DNA from: an uncultured Helicobacteraceae bacterium
GTDB taxonomy: Bacteria; Campylobacterota; Campylobacteria; Campylobacterales; Helicobacteraceae
NCBI GenBank assembly: GCA_947588965.1
Contig: CANQAN010000004.1
Span: 1-64,000, forward strand
DNA: 64,000 nucleotides
Reading direction: 5' to 3'
The notes under the pieces were generated by a model. It saw only the letters and a list, made by a program, of their open reading frames with translations, had not been told where the DNA came from and ran no database searches. A program made the position numbers and the translations under genes. Below, one piece after another: positions 45,954 to 55,658 of the stretch (positions are counted from its first letter, which is position 1; each line of letters opens with the position of its first letter).

Positions 45954-47261
45954 TTAATTTTTGTCTTTTAAACGCTCTAAAACTGCGTTTTTGTGGGCAT
46001 CTAAACCCTCTGTGTGCGCGAGGATTCCACATGCCTCTCCTAACTCTGCGATTCCTTGCCTAGAAAACACAATAACAGAGCTTTTTTTCATAAAATGCTC
46101 TGTGGAGAGCGGTGAAAAGAAACGCGCACTGCCTCCCGTTGGAAGCGTGTGATTAGGTCCTGCAATATAATCCCCAATCGGTTCAGGCGTATTCTCTCCG
46201 ATAAAAATCGCCCCTGCGTGCTTTATCTCTCCTAACACTTCTAGGGGATTTTGCACAAGCAGCTCTAAATGTTCAGGTGCAATCTCATTCATAAGCGCAA
46301 TACCCTCTTTGAGATTCTTTGCAACAATAATCATGCCACGTTCATCAATAGATTTTGATGCAATAGCAAAACGTGGCAGGGATTCTACAAGAGATTCTAT
46401 GCGCTCTGCAACTCTTTTTGCAAAAGATTCGTTTGTGGTTATGAGAATCGAACTTGCCATTTCATCATGTTCAGCTTGTGAGAGCAAATCCCATGCGACA
46501 TAATCGGCATTATCCATCATTCCATCATGCAAGATTCCAATCTCGCTAGGTCCCGCAATCATATCAATATTGACTTCCCCAAAAACAAGCTTTTTAGCCG
46601 TCGCCACATAGATATTTCCCGGACCCGTGATGACATCAACCTTTTTAAAATAAGGATTCAAACCAAAAGCAAGAGAGCCAATCGCGCTTGCACCACCGAT
46701 TTTATAAGCCTCCTGTATCTGACAAATATGCAGAGCTGCAAGTAATAACTCATTAGTCTGATTGTGCGGCGTTGGCGTACAAACGACAATCTCCTTAACT
46801 CCCGCAACAATCGCAGGAATCGCATTCATTAAAAGAGAGCTTGGATAGGCTGCCTTCCCTCCGGGTATGTAGAGCCCCGCACGTTCTATAGGAGTGACTT
46901 TCTGTCCCAAAATGCTGCCATTTTTTTCAAAATCAAGCCAAGTCTTTGGTTTTTGCTTCTGATGAAATGCATAAATGCGCTCATAGGCTCTCTCTAGAGA
47001 GTCTCTAAGGTTTTTTTCTAGTTTTTCATAGGCATTGCGCATTTTTGTCTGCGGAATCCTTAGGTCTTCAAAATTCTGTGGATTCCAAGAATCAAATTGT
47101 GAAATTTGCGCAATCACTGCTTGCAACCCATGAGATTTAATGGATTCTAAAAGCTCTCTTGTGCGATTTTCAACATCTTTTATATCCATAGAGCCTCGTT
47201 GCAAAAGAGTGTCAAATTGTTTGTCAAACACAGAATCACTACTCTTTAGTAGAGCAATCAT
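45954..47261 (-). CDS. hisD: histidinol dehydrogenase
   Basis: The 435-residue zinc enzyme does the last two oxidations of histidine synthesis. It has AERAGLYIPGGKAAYPSSLLMNAIPA, GPGNIYVATAKKLVFG, MIAGPSEIGI and the zinc/catalytic region EHLELLVQNP with IGDYIAGPNHTLPTGGSARF. Length and motifs are normal. It sits in no his operon: hisIE is 2 kb away on the other strand. H. pylori lacks hisD, which supports an enterohepatic species. Confidence 0.97.
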   Translation of the reverse strand: MIALLKSSDSVFDKQFDTLLQRGSMDIKDVENRTRELLESIKSHGLQAVIAQISQFDSWNPQNFEDLRIPQTKMRNAYEKLEKNLRDSLERAYERIYAFHQKQKPKTWLDFEKNGSILGQKVTPIERAGLYIPGGKAAYPSSLLMNAIPAIVAGVKEIVVCTPTPHNQTNELLLAALHICQIQEAYKIGGASAIGSLAFGLNPYFKKVDVITGPGNIYVATAKKLVFGEVNIDMIAGPSEIGILHDGMMDNADYVAWDLLSQAEHDEMASSILITTNESFAKRVAERIESLVESLPRFAIASKSIDERGMIIVAKNLKEGIALMNEIAPEHLELLVQNPLEVLGEIKHAGAIFIGENTPEPIGDYIAGPNHTLPTGGSARFFSPLSTEHFMKKSSVIVFSRQGIAELGEACGILAHTEGLDAHKNAVLERLKDKN

Positions 47262-47446
47262 TGCTTTTGTCCTTTCTTGAAATTGTCTGTTATTGTAGCT
47301 ATTTAATGTTTAATTAAATTTAAAAGACACAAAGTGTGCAAATAAAGCACAAAATCATAGATTAAAGTCTTTGTAAAGAAAATTTTAATAAACTTGTCGC
47401 TTTTAAATTGCATGACAAATAGAGATTTTATACAAGGATTCTGATA

Positions 47447-48364
47447 ATGAAAGAGGCACAATCAATTTGGATGGACGGTCAATTAGTTCCTTGGAAAGAT
47501 GCGAAAGTCCATATTCTCACACACACACTGCATTATGGTAATGGCGTTTTTGAGGGGACAAGAGCCTATAAAACAGAGCAAGGAATGGCGATTTTCCGCC
47601 TCAAAGATCACGCAAAGCGACTGATTAATTCTGCTAAAATCGTTGCCATCACCCCCAAATACACTCAAGAAGAGATTGAAAAGGCACACATAGAAGTGTT
47701 AAAGAATAATCACTTTGAGGACAACACCTATTTGCGCGCTATCATTTATCTTGGCTATGGAGTTATGGGCGTGTATCACAAAAACGCCCCCGTGCAGACA
47801 AGCGTTGCCGCATGGGAATGGGGAGCGTATCTTGGCGCAGAGGGCTTAGAAAAGGGAATCCGCGTGAAAACTTCCTCTATCGTGCGAAATTCCACAAAAT
47901 CACTCTTTGGCAAAGCAAAAGCAGTCGGAAATTATCTCAACTCACAAATGGCGAAGTTTGAAGCCGTTGAATGTGGCTATGAAGAGGCTCTACTCTTAGA
48001 TGAAAGCGGAATGATCGCAGAGGGAAGCGGAGAGTGCTTTTTCATCGTGCGCAATGGAGTCCTCATTACGCCACCAAATGAAAGTGCGCTGGAATCCATC
48101 ACGCAAGATTCTGTGATACAAATTGCAAAGGACTTAGGGATTCCGCTTGAGCGCAGAAACATCACACGCGATGAGGTCTATATCGCCGATGAAGCCTTTT
48201 TCACAGGAACAGCCGCAGAAATCACACCAATTCGTGAGCTTGATGCACGTATCATCGGAAGTGGAAGTTGTGGCAAACTCACAAAAACATTGCAAAATGC
48301 GTATTTTGACATTGTCTATGGACGCAATCAAAAGTATGCGCATTGGCTCACTTATATCAAATAA
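47447..48364 (+). CDS. ilvE: branched-chain amino acid aminotransferase
   Basis: The 305-residue fold-type IV PLP enzyme interconverts branched-chain amino acids and 2-oxoacids. The PLP lysine region KAKAVGNYLNSQMAKFEAVECGYEEALLLDESGMIAEGSGECFF and the N-terminal IWMDGQLVPWKDAKVHILTHTLHYGNGVFEGTRAY are standard for IlvE. It is the first gene of a rightward operon with gaps of nine bases to the SPFH gene. The divergent 185-base gap to hisD carries both promoters. Confidence 0.96.
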   Translation: MKEAQSIWMDGQLVPWKDAKVHILTHTLHYGNGVFEGTRAYKTEQGMAIFRLKDHAKRLINSAKIVAITPKYTQEEIEKAHIEVLKNNHFEDNTYLRAIIYLGYGVMGVYHKNAPVQTSVAAWEWGAYLGAEGLEKGIRVKTSSIVRNSTKSLFGKAKAVGNYLNSQMAKFEAVECGYEEALLLDESGMIAEGSGECFFIVRNGVLITPPNESALESITQDSVIQIAKDLGIPLERRNITRDEVYIADEAFFTGTAAEITPIRELDARIIGSGSCGKLTKTLQNAYFDIVYGRNQKYAHWLTYIK

Positions 48365-48373
48365 AGGTCGCTT

Positions 48374-49501
48374 ATGCCTATTGATCTCAACGAACACTTA
48401 AGACGTAAAAACAAAGATTTAAACCAGAATAATGAAAATGGAGAAAATGAGAATCTCCATAATGACAGGAATCGCGGAGAGAAAAAAGAAAATGGTGGAG
48501 GTAGGAATGGCTGGAATCGCGGATTCCAAACGCCTAAAATGCCAAATTTTTCAATGCCAAGCGCAAGAAAAATGGCAGGATTCTACATTCTTATCATTTT
48601 AGCCGTGTTGTTTTTCTTGCTTAAGCCCTTTACAATCATTAATAGCGGTGAAGTCGGGGTCAAAATCACAACAGGAGAATTTGACCAAACACCCCTACAA
48701 CCCGGAATCCACTTCTACATTCCCGGTATCCAAAAGATTATCGCGGTCAATACGAAGGTAAGAATCGCAGAATTCACGAGCGCAGAAACATCAAATCTCC
48801 GCAATCGCGATGAGGGAAGCTTAAAAAATCAGGCCATCAGTGTGCTGGATTCTAGGGGATTGTCTGTTTCTGTAGAGCTCGCTGTGCAATATCGTCTCGA
48901 TCCCTTGAGTGTCCCGCAAACAATCGCAACTTGGGGGCAAAATTGGGAAGAGCGCATCATCACTCCCGTCATTCGTGAAATTGTGCGCAATGTTGTCGGA
49001 AGCTTTCCTGCAGAAGAATTACCCACAAAGCGCAATGAAATCGCAACACTCATTGATCAAAAATTCAGAGAAAATATCAATGGCTTAGAAAATCGTCCTG
49101 TTGAGCTCATTTCTATCCAACTCACAGAAATCGTTTTGCCCCCCGCGATTAAAGAGCAAATTGAGCGCGTTCAAGTCGCACGTCAAGAAGCAGAACGTGC
49201 AAGATATGAGGTTGAGCGCGCCAAACAAGAGGCAGAAAAAAAGGCCGCCCTTGCAAAGGGTGTGGCCGATGCGACAATCATAGAAGCCGATGCACAAGCA
49301 AAAGCCAATCGTCTCATCAGTCAAAGTCTCAATGGCTCACTCTTGCAATTGCGACAAATTGAAGTTCAAGGCAAATTCAACGAAGCTCTGCAAAACAATC
49401 GTGATGCAAAAATATTCTTAACACCCGGTGGAGCCACTCCAAATATTTGGTTGGATTCTAAAGACAATCAACGCGCAAGTTCCATAAGCAACGCACAATG
49501 A
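48374..49501 (+). CDS. SPFH/band 7 (prohibitin/HflK-like) membrane protein
   Basis: The 375-residue protein has a disordered Asn/Gly-rich N-terminus (residues 10-55), one membrane segment (about 64-84, FYILIILAVLFFLLKPF) and a band 7 domain (FTIINSGEVGVKITTGEF, SVSVELAVQYRLDPLSVPQTI, IREIVRNVVGSFPAEEL) followed by a long Ala/Glu/Lys coiled coil (about 258-320). Such proteins form membrane scaffolds and regulate proteases. No FtsH partner is adjacent. Its stop overlaps the hisIE start (ATGA). Confidence 0.9.
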   Translation: MPIDLNEHLRRKNKDLNQNNENGENENLHNDRNRGEKKENGGGRNGWNRGFQTPKMPNFSMPSARKMAGFYILIILAVLFFLLKPFTIINSGEVGVKITTGEFDQTPLQPGIHFYIPGIQKIIAVNTKVRIAEFTSAETSNLRNRDEGSLKNQAISVLDSRGLSVSVELAVQYRLDPLSVPQTIATWGQNWEERIITPVIREIVRNVVGSFPAEELPTKRNEIATLIDQKFRENINGLENRPVELISIQLTEIVLPPAIKEQIERVQVARQEAERARYEVERAKQEAEKKAALAKGVADATIIEADAQAKANRLISQSLNGSLLQLRQIEVQGKFNEALQNNRDAKIFLTPGGATPNIWLDSKDNQRASSISNAQ

Positions 49502-50211
49502 CAACACAGGATAACACTCAAGACATTCTCAATCAAATCGCATGGGACAAGCTTGGAGGCTTGATTCCCGTCGTTGCACAAGATTATCAAAGTAAGGCGG
49601 TTTTAATGCTTGCCTTTATGGATAAAGAAGCACTAGAATTGAGCCTCAAAAGCGGTTTTGCGCATTATTTTTCACGTTCTAAAAGGCGCATTTGGAAAAA
49701 GGGCGAGGAGAGCGGACACACGCAGAAAATTCACGCTTTTTTGCTTGATTGCGACAGAGATTCTTTGTTGATTCAGGTTGAGCAAAAGGGCGTTGCTTGC
49801 CACACAGGCAAGAAAAGTTGCTTTTTTTCTGCGATAGACCTACAAAAAAGCACTTTAGAATCCACTCTAAACCCAGAAATAGACACAAGCAAAGTCTATA
49901 GTGTGATTGACACACTCTACCACACATTACAAGAGCGCAAAACAGCAGACCCGGAGACTTCCTATACCGCGCAACTCTACTGCAAGGGCGCAAACACCAT
50001 TGCAAAAAAAATCGTTGAAGAAGCTGCAGAATTAGGCTTTGCTATTAAAGACAAAGAAGTGCATGAAATCATCTACGAGAGCGCAGATTTAATCTATCAT
50101 GTTCTAGTAGGCTTATCCTATCGCGACATTTCACCCGATCTTATCAAGCAAGAAATCAAACGTAGATTCGGATTAAGCGGAATCGTAGAAAAAAATTCTA
50201 GAAAGTCCTAG
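49498..50211 (+). CDS. hisI: bifunctional phosphoribosyl-AMP cyclohydrolase / phosphoribosyl-ATP pyrophosphatase
   Basis: This HisIE fusion (237 residues) performs steps two and three of histidine synthesis. The N-terminal HisI half contains the zinc-site segment LLDCDRDSLLIQVEQKGVACHTGKKSCFF; the C-terminal HisE half (about 130-237) has KAGANTIAKKIVEEAAELGFA-like EE-helix and ADLIYHVLVGLSYRDI. The gene is coupled to the SPFH gene by a four-base overlap and is 18 bases before DUF2393. Confidence 0.95.
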   Translation: MTTQDNTQDILNQIAWDKLGGLIPVVAQDYQSKAVLMLAFMDKEALELSLKSGFAHYFSRSKRRIWKKGEESGHTQKIHAFLLDCDRDSLLIQVEQKGVACHTGKKSCFFSAIDLQKSTLESTLNPEIDTSKVYSVIDTLYHTLQERKTADPETSYTAQLYCKGANTIAKKIVEEAAELGFAIKDKEVHEIIYESADLIYHVLVGLSYRDISPDLIKQEIKRRFGLSGIVEKNSRKS

Positions 50212-50229
50212 ACACAAAAGAGGAATCAA

Positions 50230-50763
50230 ATGAATGAAATAAAAGACTTCATTATAGATGTTTTAGACATTTCGCGCTACTTCACTCTCCCTGATTATTT
50301 GGTCTTGATTTGTATTTTTCTTGTCATTTTGCTGTTATTTTTAATGAGTGTTGCCATGCGCTTTTATACCTTAGTGGCTTTTATTTTGTTTATGACGAGT
50401 GCATCCTTGCTTCTTGCATCGCCCTTTATCTATCAAATCATCATGGAATCATATATTAAGAAAATAGAATTCACTCTCAAACACAACGATGGACTGCAGT
50501 ACGATAAGGCCTATTTTGTGGAGGGAACGATTAAAAATGTCGGTTTTTTAGACTTCAAGGGCTGCTCTATAAACATTAATTTTATTCCCAAAAATCTCAA
50601 AAAATTGGATCTCATCAAATACAAACTCAGACCAAGATTCCAATACACCAAAGATTACACACAACCCCTTTTGAAGCGGGATTCTATGGACTTTAAAATC
50701 GTCATTCCCTCTCCGAATGAAAATTTAAATTTCAATCTGCAAACAAAGGGGGCATGCTATTAA
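50230..50763 (+). CDS. DUF2393 family membrane protein
   Basis: The 177-residue protein has two membrane segments (about 23-43 and 45-68) and a periplasmic beta-rich domain with VEGTIKNVGFLDFKGCSININF, the DUF2393 pattern of Helicobacter and Campylobacter. Function is unknown. Its last codons overlap the apparent pdxA start: the TAA (50761-50763) shares its first T with an ATT at 50759-50761. Confidence 0.85.
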   Translation: MNEIKDFIIDVLDISRYFTLPDYLVLICIFLVILLLFLMSVAMRFYTLVAFILFMTSASLLLASPFIYQIIMESYIKKIEFTLKHNDGLQYDKAYFVEGTIKNVGFLDFKGCSININFIPKNLKKLDLIKYKLRPRFQYTKDYTQPLLKRDSMDFKIVIPSPNENLNFNLQTKGACY

Positions 50764-51688
50764 AACGCTCACGAAAATTGCCATCAGTATTGGCGACCCA
50801 AATGGCATAGGACTGGAGATTTTGCTTAAAAATCACAAAAAAGTCTCAAAACTCTGCACTCCCATATACTGCGCACACAAAGAGCTATTAAAAGAAGCAG
50901 CACAAAGACTCTCTCTCAAATTACCAAAATCTCTCAAATGCATCCCACCCGAAAGCCCCATTCCTCAAATTCTACCCGCAACAATCAGTAAAGAATGCGG
51001 TGCTTATTCCTATGAGAGTTTTCTTAAATCCATAGATCTCACGCAAAAAGGCATAACAAAAGCCCTTGTAACATTACCCATTCACAAAAAAGCATGGCAG
51101 TGCGCGGGGATTCCTTATGCTGGGCATACAGAGGCTTTACGTGCCATCTTGCAAGAATCGCAAAATCCACTCATTATGCTCTTAGGCTCACCTAAGCTCT
51201 ATGTTGCCCTATTTAGCGACCATGTTGCGCTTAGAGAAGTACCAAAGCTCATTCAAGTAGAATCTCTAAAAGAATTCTTACTCTCTCTTGCCCCCCATCT
51301 CAATGGGCATCTCTGCGGTGTTTTAGGACTTAATCCTCATGCGGGAGATTTTGGTGTCTTAGGTGATGAGGAGACTCAAATCACACAAGCCATAAAAGAA
51401 GCAAACACTCTGCTTAAAAAGGAAGCATTCATAGGACCTCTTATCCCCGATACTGCTTTTATTGGAAAGCACTTGCGCTATTATGTCGCAATGTATCATG
51501 ATCAAGGGCTCATTCCGCTCAAAACACTCTATTTTAAAGAGAGCATTAATATCACCTTAAATCTACCCTTTGTGCGCACTTCTGTAGATCACGGCACAGC
51601 CTTTGACATCGCCTATCAAAACAAAGCACACTCAAAGAGCTATCTCAACGCAATAAAAGAAGCAATTTATCGCATCTCACACACTTAG
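50759..51688 (+). CDS. pdxA: 4-hydroxythreonine-4-phosphate dehydrogenase (ATT start)
   Basis: PdxA oxidises 4-phosphohydroxy-threonine in pyridoxal phosphate synthesis. The conserved N-terminus (KIAISIGDPNGIGLEILLKNH) is encoded from 50774, and the frame is open from 50729, but no ATG, GTG or TTG precedes it. An ATT at 50759 has AAAGGGGG seven to nine bases upstream and overlaps the DUF2393 stop, giving a 309-residue protein of normal length. The first conventional start (TTG 50822) would delete the substrate-binding GDPNG. Metal ligands in AGHTEAL and YHDQGLIPLK are intact. A one-base deletion after the ATG at 50754 is the alternative. Confidence 0.88.
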   Translation: MKTLTKIAISIGDPNGIGLEILLKNHKKVSKLCTPIYCAHKELLKEAAQRLSLKLPKSLKCIPPESPIPQILPATISKECGAYSYESFLKSIDLTQKGITKALVTLPIHKKAWQCAGIPYAGHTEALRAILQESQNPLIMLLGSPKLYVALFSDHVALREVPKLIQVESLKEFLLSLAPHLNGHLCGVLGLNPHAGDFGVLGDEETQITQAIKEANTLLKKEAFIGPLIPDTAFIGKHLRYYVAMYHDQGLIPLKTLYFKESINITLNLPFVRTSVDHGTAFDIAYQNKAHSKSYLNAIKEAIYRISHT

Positions 51689-51865
51689 CCCTGCACCCAT
51701 AAGGGCAAACTCCTCTTATTACAAGTAAAAACATAATGAAAAATCCCAAAGACCTCCGCGCACTTATCGGAATCTGCACGACTTATTCCTAATCTGCTAT
51801 CAGTAAAGCTCACAGCATAAGCTTTTTGCCCCCGACAACCAATGTATTAATACCATTCTTACCCC

Positions 51866-53071
51866 TTAATGCAATGCTGCGTTTAATTCTATTTTGCGAT
51901 TTGATCTGAAGGCTATCATTTCTCCTGTTTTAGCATTTTGTCTGAAATGCACTCCATTTTTCCCCGAGAGTTCCCTGCCCTTGTAGAGCCCATCTTCTCT
52001 CACCTCAAATCCTGCGTTAATCTCTGCAAGTTTTTGCGCCTCTTCTTTTGTGATTTTAAAGACCGTTCCTGCTAAAACAGCGATTCCCCCATCGACGATG
52101 CAACCATCTCCAAGCGAGATTCCTGTGGAGCTATTCACGCCCAATAGACAATTCTTTCCAATGCTGATTGGATCGGAATTTCCACCGCTTAAAACACCTA
52201 AAATACTCGCGCCTCCACCGACATCACTGCCCTCACCGACAATCACGCTTGAGCTGATGCGACCCTCATTCATACAAGCGCCCATCGCCCCTGCATTGAA
52301 ATTCACATAACTCGCACCGGGCATTTGCGTATAGCCACCCTTGCCAAGATAGGCGCCAAAGCGCGTTTTTGCAGTGTCAAGCAAGCGGATATTATCATAT
52401 TGTGGAATCACTTGCATTAAATAGCGCGGGAACTTATCCACAAAGTCAATAGCAGGAAACTCTCCACGCATTTTAAGGGCAATTTCATTCTCGCGCAACC
52501 ACTCCAACTCAAAAGGCACATTTCCACTCCAAGCCACATTGCTTAAAAGTCCAAAGATTCCATCCAGCATTAAACTCCTAAGCGGTGCCTTTCCCAAAGA
52601 GAGCGCAAGCAGTTTCATATAGGCAGATTCCACGCTTTTGCATTGCACATCTTCATAAATTGCACAAAATCTGTAGCGCAAAGCACCATTGTCTGCATAA
52701 ATTCTACCCTCTTGCAAAGCACGTTGCAGCTCTAAAACCACAGCAACATTTTTGTGTGCATTAGGATTCTCTTGCGTCTCTGCAATAAAGGGCGCAAAAA
52801 GCTCTAAAGACTTCAAAACAAAAGCCTCTGTGATTCCAAAGACTAATTCTCCCGCACTATCCTCTAAAATCTCGCATTCTGTGCGCAAAGATTCAAAAAT
52901 CGCATAGGAACCAAAATTCTCCCCCCAATTCAACACAGGGTAAGTTGCTTGCAAGACTTTATTACTCACCACGCCGACATCAGCATAGCAGATTCCAAAG
53001 CCTAAGGGCTGTCTATAATTTGAACTTTTTTGTAGTGCTTGTACTTTTGCATTAAAATTCTCTTTACTCAC
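51866..53071 (-). CDS. dapD: 2,3,4,5-tetrahydrodipicolinate N-succinyltransferase
   Basis: DapD succinylates tetrahydrodipicolinate, product of DapB (7.2 kb), in lysine and peptidoglycan precursor synthesis. The 401-residue protein is the long epsilonproteobacterial form. The C-terminal left-handed beta helix is visible in GAYLGKGGYTQMPGASYVNFNAG, SSSVIVGEGSDVGGGASILGVLSGG and GISLGDGCIVDGG. The preceding 177 bases after pdxA (51689-51865) hold no gene that I can support. It is convergent with pdxA. Confidence 0.95.
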   Translation of the reverse strand: MSKENFNAKVQALQKSSNYRQPLGFGICYADVGVVSNKVLQATYPVLNWGENFGSYAIFESLRTECEILEDSAGELVFGITEAFVLKSLELFAPFIAETQENPNAHKNVAVVLELQRALQEGRIYADNGALRYRFCAIYEDVQCKSVESAYMKLLALSLGKAPLRSLMLDGIFGLLSNVAWSGNVPFELEWLRENEIALKMRGEFPAIDFVDKFPRYLMQVIPQYDNIRLLDTAKTRFGAYLGKGGYTQMPGASYVNFNAGAMGACMNEGRISSSVIVGEGSDVGGGASILGVLSGGNSDPISIGKNCLLGVNSSTGISLGDGCIVDGGIAVLAGTVFKITKEEAQKLAEINAGFEVREDGLYKGRELSGKNGVHFRQNAKTGEMIAFRSNRKIELNAALH

Positions 53072-53164
53072 AAAAACTCCTTAAATTTTTGCAGATTATA
53101 GCCAAAAACGCATAAATTTTAAAATCACAGGCTATAATTCCAAAAAGATTTCTAAAGGTTAAGA

Positions 53165-53560
53165 ATGCAGAAAGAAGATTGGATATTAGCCTTGATATTT
53201 CTTATTTGTGGTTTGTTGCTTATTGCCCTTGTCTTCGCACTGTGGAGCAATAAGAGTGCGCACAAAGAACAAAAATCTCAAACGAAGATTCCAAGCGCAC
53301 AAGAGTTGTTAGAATCACTCCAAACAAAAGAAAATGACCTCAATATCCTTAGGGAATATTCTAAATTTGCTTGTGAAAATTATGAAAGATATATGGGAGA
53401 GATGGAGGATTTTGACTTGAAATTTATAGCGATTCTCACCTCTCATAAGGGCGTAAATGCAAAGCTTATCTTAGAGATCGAACGTTATTTCAAAAAACTT
53501 GCCCCATCGCGCAAAGAATTGTTAGACCAAGCCCTAACCGTTGGATTGGAACATCGCTAA
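53165..53560 (+). CDS. single-pass membrane protein of unknown function
   Basis: The 131-residue protein has one N-terminal membrane segment (about 8-27), a basic linker, then a mostly helical acidic cytoplasmic domain with NILREYSKFACENYERYMGEMEDFDLKFIAILTSHKG. I recognise no family. It is divergent from dapD, and its stop overlaps the nspC stop on the other strand by three bases. A TATAAT-like TATAATTCC sits about 30 bases before the start. Confidence 0.72.
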   Translation: MQKEDWILALIFLICGLLLIALVFALWSNKSAHKEQKSQTKIPSAQELLESLQTKENDLNILREYSKFACENYERYMGEMEDFDLKFIAILTSHKGVNAKLILEIERYFKKLAPSRKELLDQALTVGLEHR

Positions 53561-54834
53561 CTATTGCGCGACTTGTAATCCCTATAAGAAAAGCTCTTAA
53601 AAAGCTCAAACTCTCCATTTTTACGAATGATTCCAATGCTTGGAAGAGGAACGCCATTAAAAGTGTTGTTTTTTACGATTGTATAATGCACCATATCTTC
53701 AAAAATAATGCGATCCCCGATTTTCAAAGGCTGCTCAAAGCTATAATCCCCTATCACATCTCCTGCCAGACAGGTTGGACCTCCAAAGCGGTACGCAAAG
53801 GGCTTCTCACCCCTAAGCTCTAAACCGCCTTTTTTAGAAACAGCCTTAGCACCATAAGCATTGCGCACATTTGGACGATAAGGCATCTCAAGACAATCAG
53901 GCATGTGCGCACTTGCACTCACATCTAAAATCGCAATATCAATTCCGTTTCTCACAATATCCACAACACTCCCAAGCAAGAATCCACACTGCCAACCTAC
54001 AGCCTCACCCGGTTCTAAATACACTTCAGTTTGGTACTTTTTTTTAAAATTTTTAATGAGTTTAATGAGTAATTTCACATCATAATCGCTGTGCGTGATG
54101 TGATGCCCACCACCAAAATTGATCCAACGCATTTTAGGAATATATCTTTCAAAATGCTTCTCAAAATGCTTCAATGTGCGCTTGAGGGCATCGCTGTTTT
54201 GCTCACAGTGCGTGTGAAAATGCAATCCACTAATACCCTCTAAACCGAATCTCTTAACACCTTTTTTAAATTCCTTTGGCGTGATTCCAAGCCGCGAACC
54301 CTCTATGCAAGGATTATAAATCGCAGGACGCACCTCGCTGTATTTTGGATTCACACGCAATCCGACCTCCACCTTAGGAAGCCCCTTGCGATCTCTAAAG
54401 AGATTTTGCGCTAAAATCATGTCTTTAAAGCTCTGCCATTGTTGAAAAGAATTAAAAATGATGTGATTTGAGATTTTCACAAGCTCACGCATTTCTTCTA
54501 GTTTGTAAGCGGGACTGAAGACGGTAATTTCTTTTCCAAACTCCTCATGCCCTAAACGCGCTTCATGGATTCCACTTGCGGTGACACCGCTTAGATATTC
54601 TCTGGCTATATTGAAGCTACGCCACAGCGCATAACCCTTTAATGCAAGCAAAACTTTCGCACCACTTTTTTTTTGCACAGCATTGAGGATCTTAAGATTC
54701 TTCTCAAACTTACGCTCTTCTAACACATAACACGGGCAAGGGATAGCACTAAGACATGGGGGATAATGATGCTCTAGGGATTCTGTGAGTTTAGTTTGTG
54801 TGGCTTTATTTGTGTGTTTTGTGGATTCTTGCAT
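53557..54834 (-). CDS. nspC: carboxynorspermidine/carboxyspermidine decarboxylase
   Basis: NspC makes norspermidine or spermidine from the carboxylated precursor. The 425-residue fold-type III PLP enzyme has the PLP lysine in VLLALKGYALW (near residue 65), SASGIHEARLG-like TASGIHEARLGHEEFG, GLHFHTHCEQNSDA, FGGGHHITHSDYDV and LEPGEAVGWQCGFLLG. The N-terminus is about 35 residues longer than I expect, so an internal start is possible. It overlaps the exonuclease gene by 29 bases. No carboxyspermidine dehydrogenase is nearby. Confidence 0.92.
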   Translation of the reverse strand: MQESTKHTNKATQTKLTESLEHHYPPCLSAIPCPCYVLEERKFEKNLKILNAVQKKSGAKVLLALKGYALWRSFNIAREYLSGVTASGIHEARLGHEEFGKEITVFSPAYKLEEMRELVKISNHIIFNSFQQWQSFKDMILAQNLFRDRKGLPKVEVGLRVNPKYSEVRPAIYNPCIEGSRLGITPKEFKKGVKRFGLEGISGLHFHTHCEQNSDALKRTLKHFEKHFERYIPKMRWINFGGGHHITHSDYDVKLLIKLIKNFKKKYQTEVYLEPGEAVGWQCGFLLGSVVDIVRNGIDIAILDVSASAHMPDCLEMPYRPNVRNAYGAKAVSKKGGLELRGEKPFAYRFGGPTCLAGDVIGDYSFEQPLKIGDRIIFEDMVHYTIVKNNTFNGVPLPSIGIIRKNGEFELFKSFSYRDYKSRNS

Positions 54835-55597
54835 TTTGTTCCTTTTGTTGAGGATTTTGTATGAATTCTAGCAAATCCTTACTTGTAGAAAGATTTTCTG
54901 GCATTCTTTGCAGACAAATTTTAAACACCTCAAGAGCAACCCTAGAATCCTGCATAGCGCGATGCAAGTTTTGAGAGTTAATTTCAAGAAAAGTATTTAA
55001 AAAACCTAAGGAATAGCGCGGAGATTCTAGCACTCTTTGGGCAAATTTGATGGTACAAATTTTAGGATTATACAAATAACCAAACCCGCAAGAATCTAAG
55101 GCATAACTCAAAAAATTATAATCAAAGCCCACATTATGCGCAACAAAAATAGAATCTTTAAGAAAGCTTTTGAATCTCCCTAAAACTTCTGGCAATTTTG
55201 GTGCATTCACAAGCATATCAGCGGTGATTCCCGTAATTCCTGTAATCATCTCTGAAACTTCTTCGCAGAATATAAAGCTCTCAAAAGTCTCTACAATCGC
55301 ACCCCCGCAAAACTTAAGCGCCCCAATCTCAATAGGAGTATGCAAGAGCGGATCATGCCCATTTGTCTCAATATCCACCACACAAAAAGTCTCTTGTGAA
55401 ATCGGAGTTAAATTTGGACGAAAATACACTCTATCACACGCAAACTCTAGCGGAATCCCACTATTCTTAAAAGCTTCTAATGCGCTTTGAACATCCCCAA
55501 AAAGTCCAGCCTCTTCTATCAATAACGCACTTAATTCACTTTGGCTTAAAGGTCTCTTTTGCAATCGCGCAAGAATCTTGTCATAACGTTTTGGCAT
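54806..55597 (-). CDS. DnaQ-like DEDDh 3'-5' exonuclease
   Basis: The 263-residue protein has the DEDDh exonuclease residues in VVDIETNG (Asp/Glu near 75-77), AHNVGFDYNFL (Asp) and HRAMQDSRVALEVF (His and Asp). An N-terminal region of about 60 residues precedes the nuclease domain, resembling the wHTH-like extension in some epsilon-like proteins. It could be the replicative proofreading subunit or a repair exonuclease. ATG 55597 follows CAGGAG; a TTG five codons upstream is less likely. Confidence 0.86.
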   Translation of the reverse strand: MPKRYDKILARLQKRPLSQSELSALLIEEAGLFGDVQSALEAFKNSGIPLEFACDRVYFRPNLTPISQETFCVVDIETNGHDPLLHTPIEIGALKFCGGAIVETFESFIFCEEVSEMITGITGITADMLVNAPKLPEVLGRFKSFLKDSIFVAHNVGFDYNFLSYALDSCGFGYLYNPKICTIKFAQRVLESPRYSLGFLNTFLEINSQNLHRAMQDSRVALEVFKICLQRMPENLSTSKDLLEFIQNPQQKEQNARIHKTHK

Positions 55598-55658
55598 CTC
55601 TCTCCTGTGCAACCTTAGCTTTTTTAGTTTGTCCCCATAACCTTATGGCTCTCTTTTA

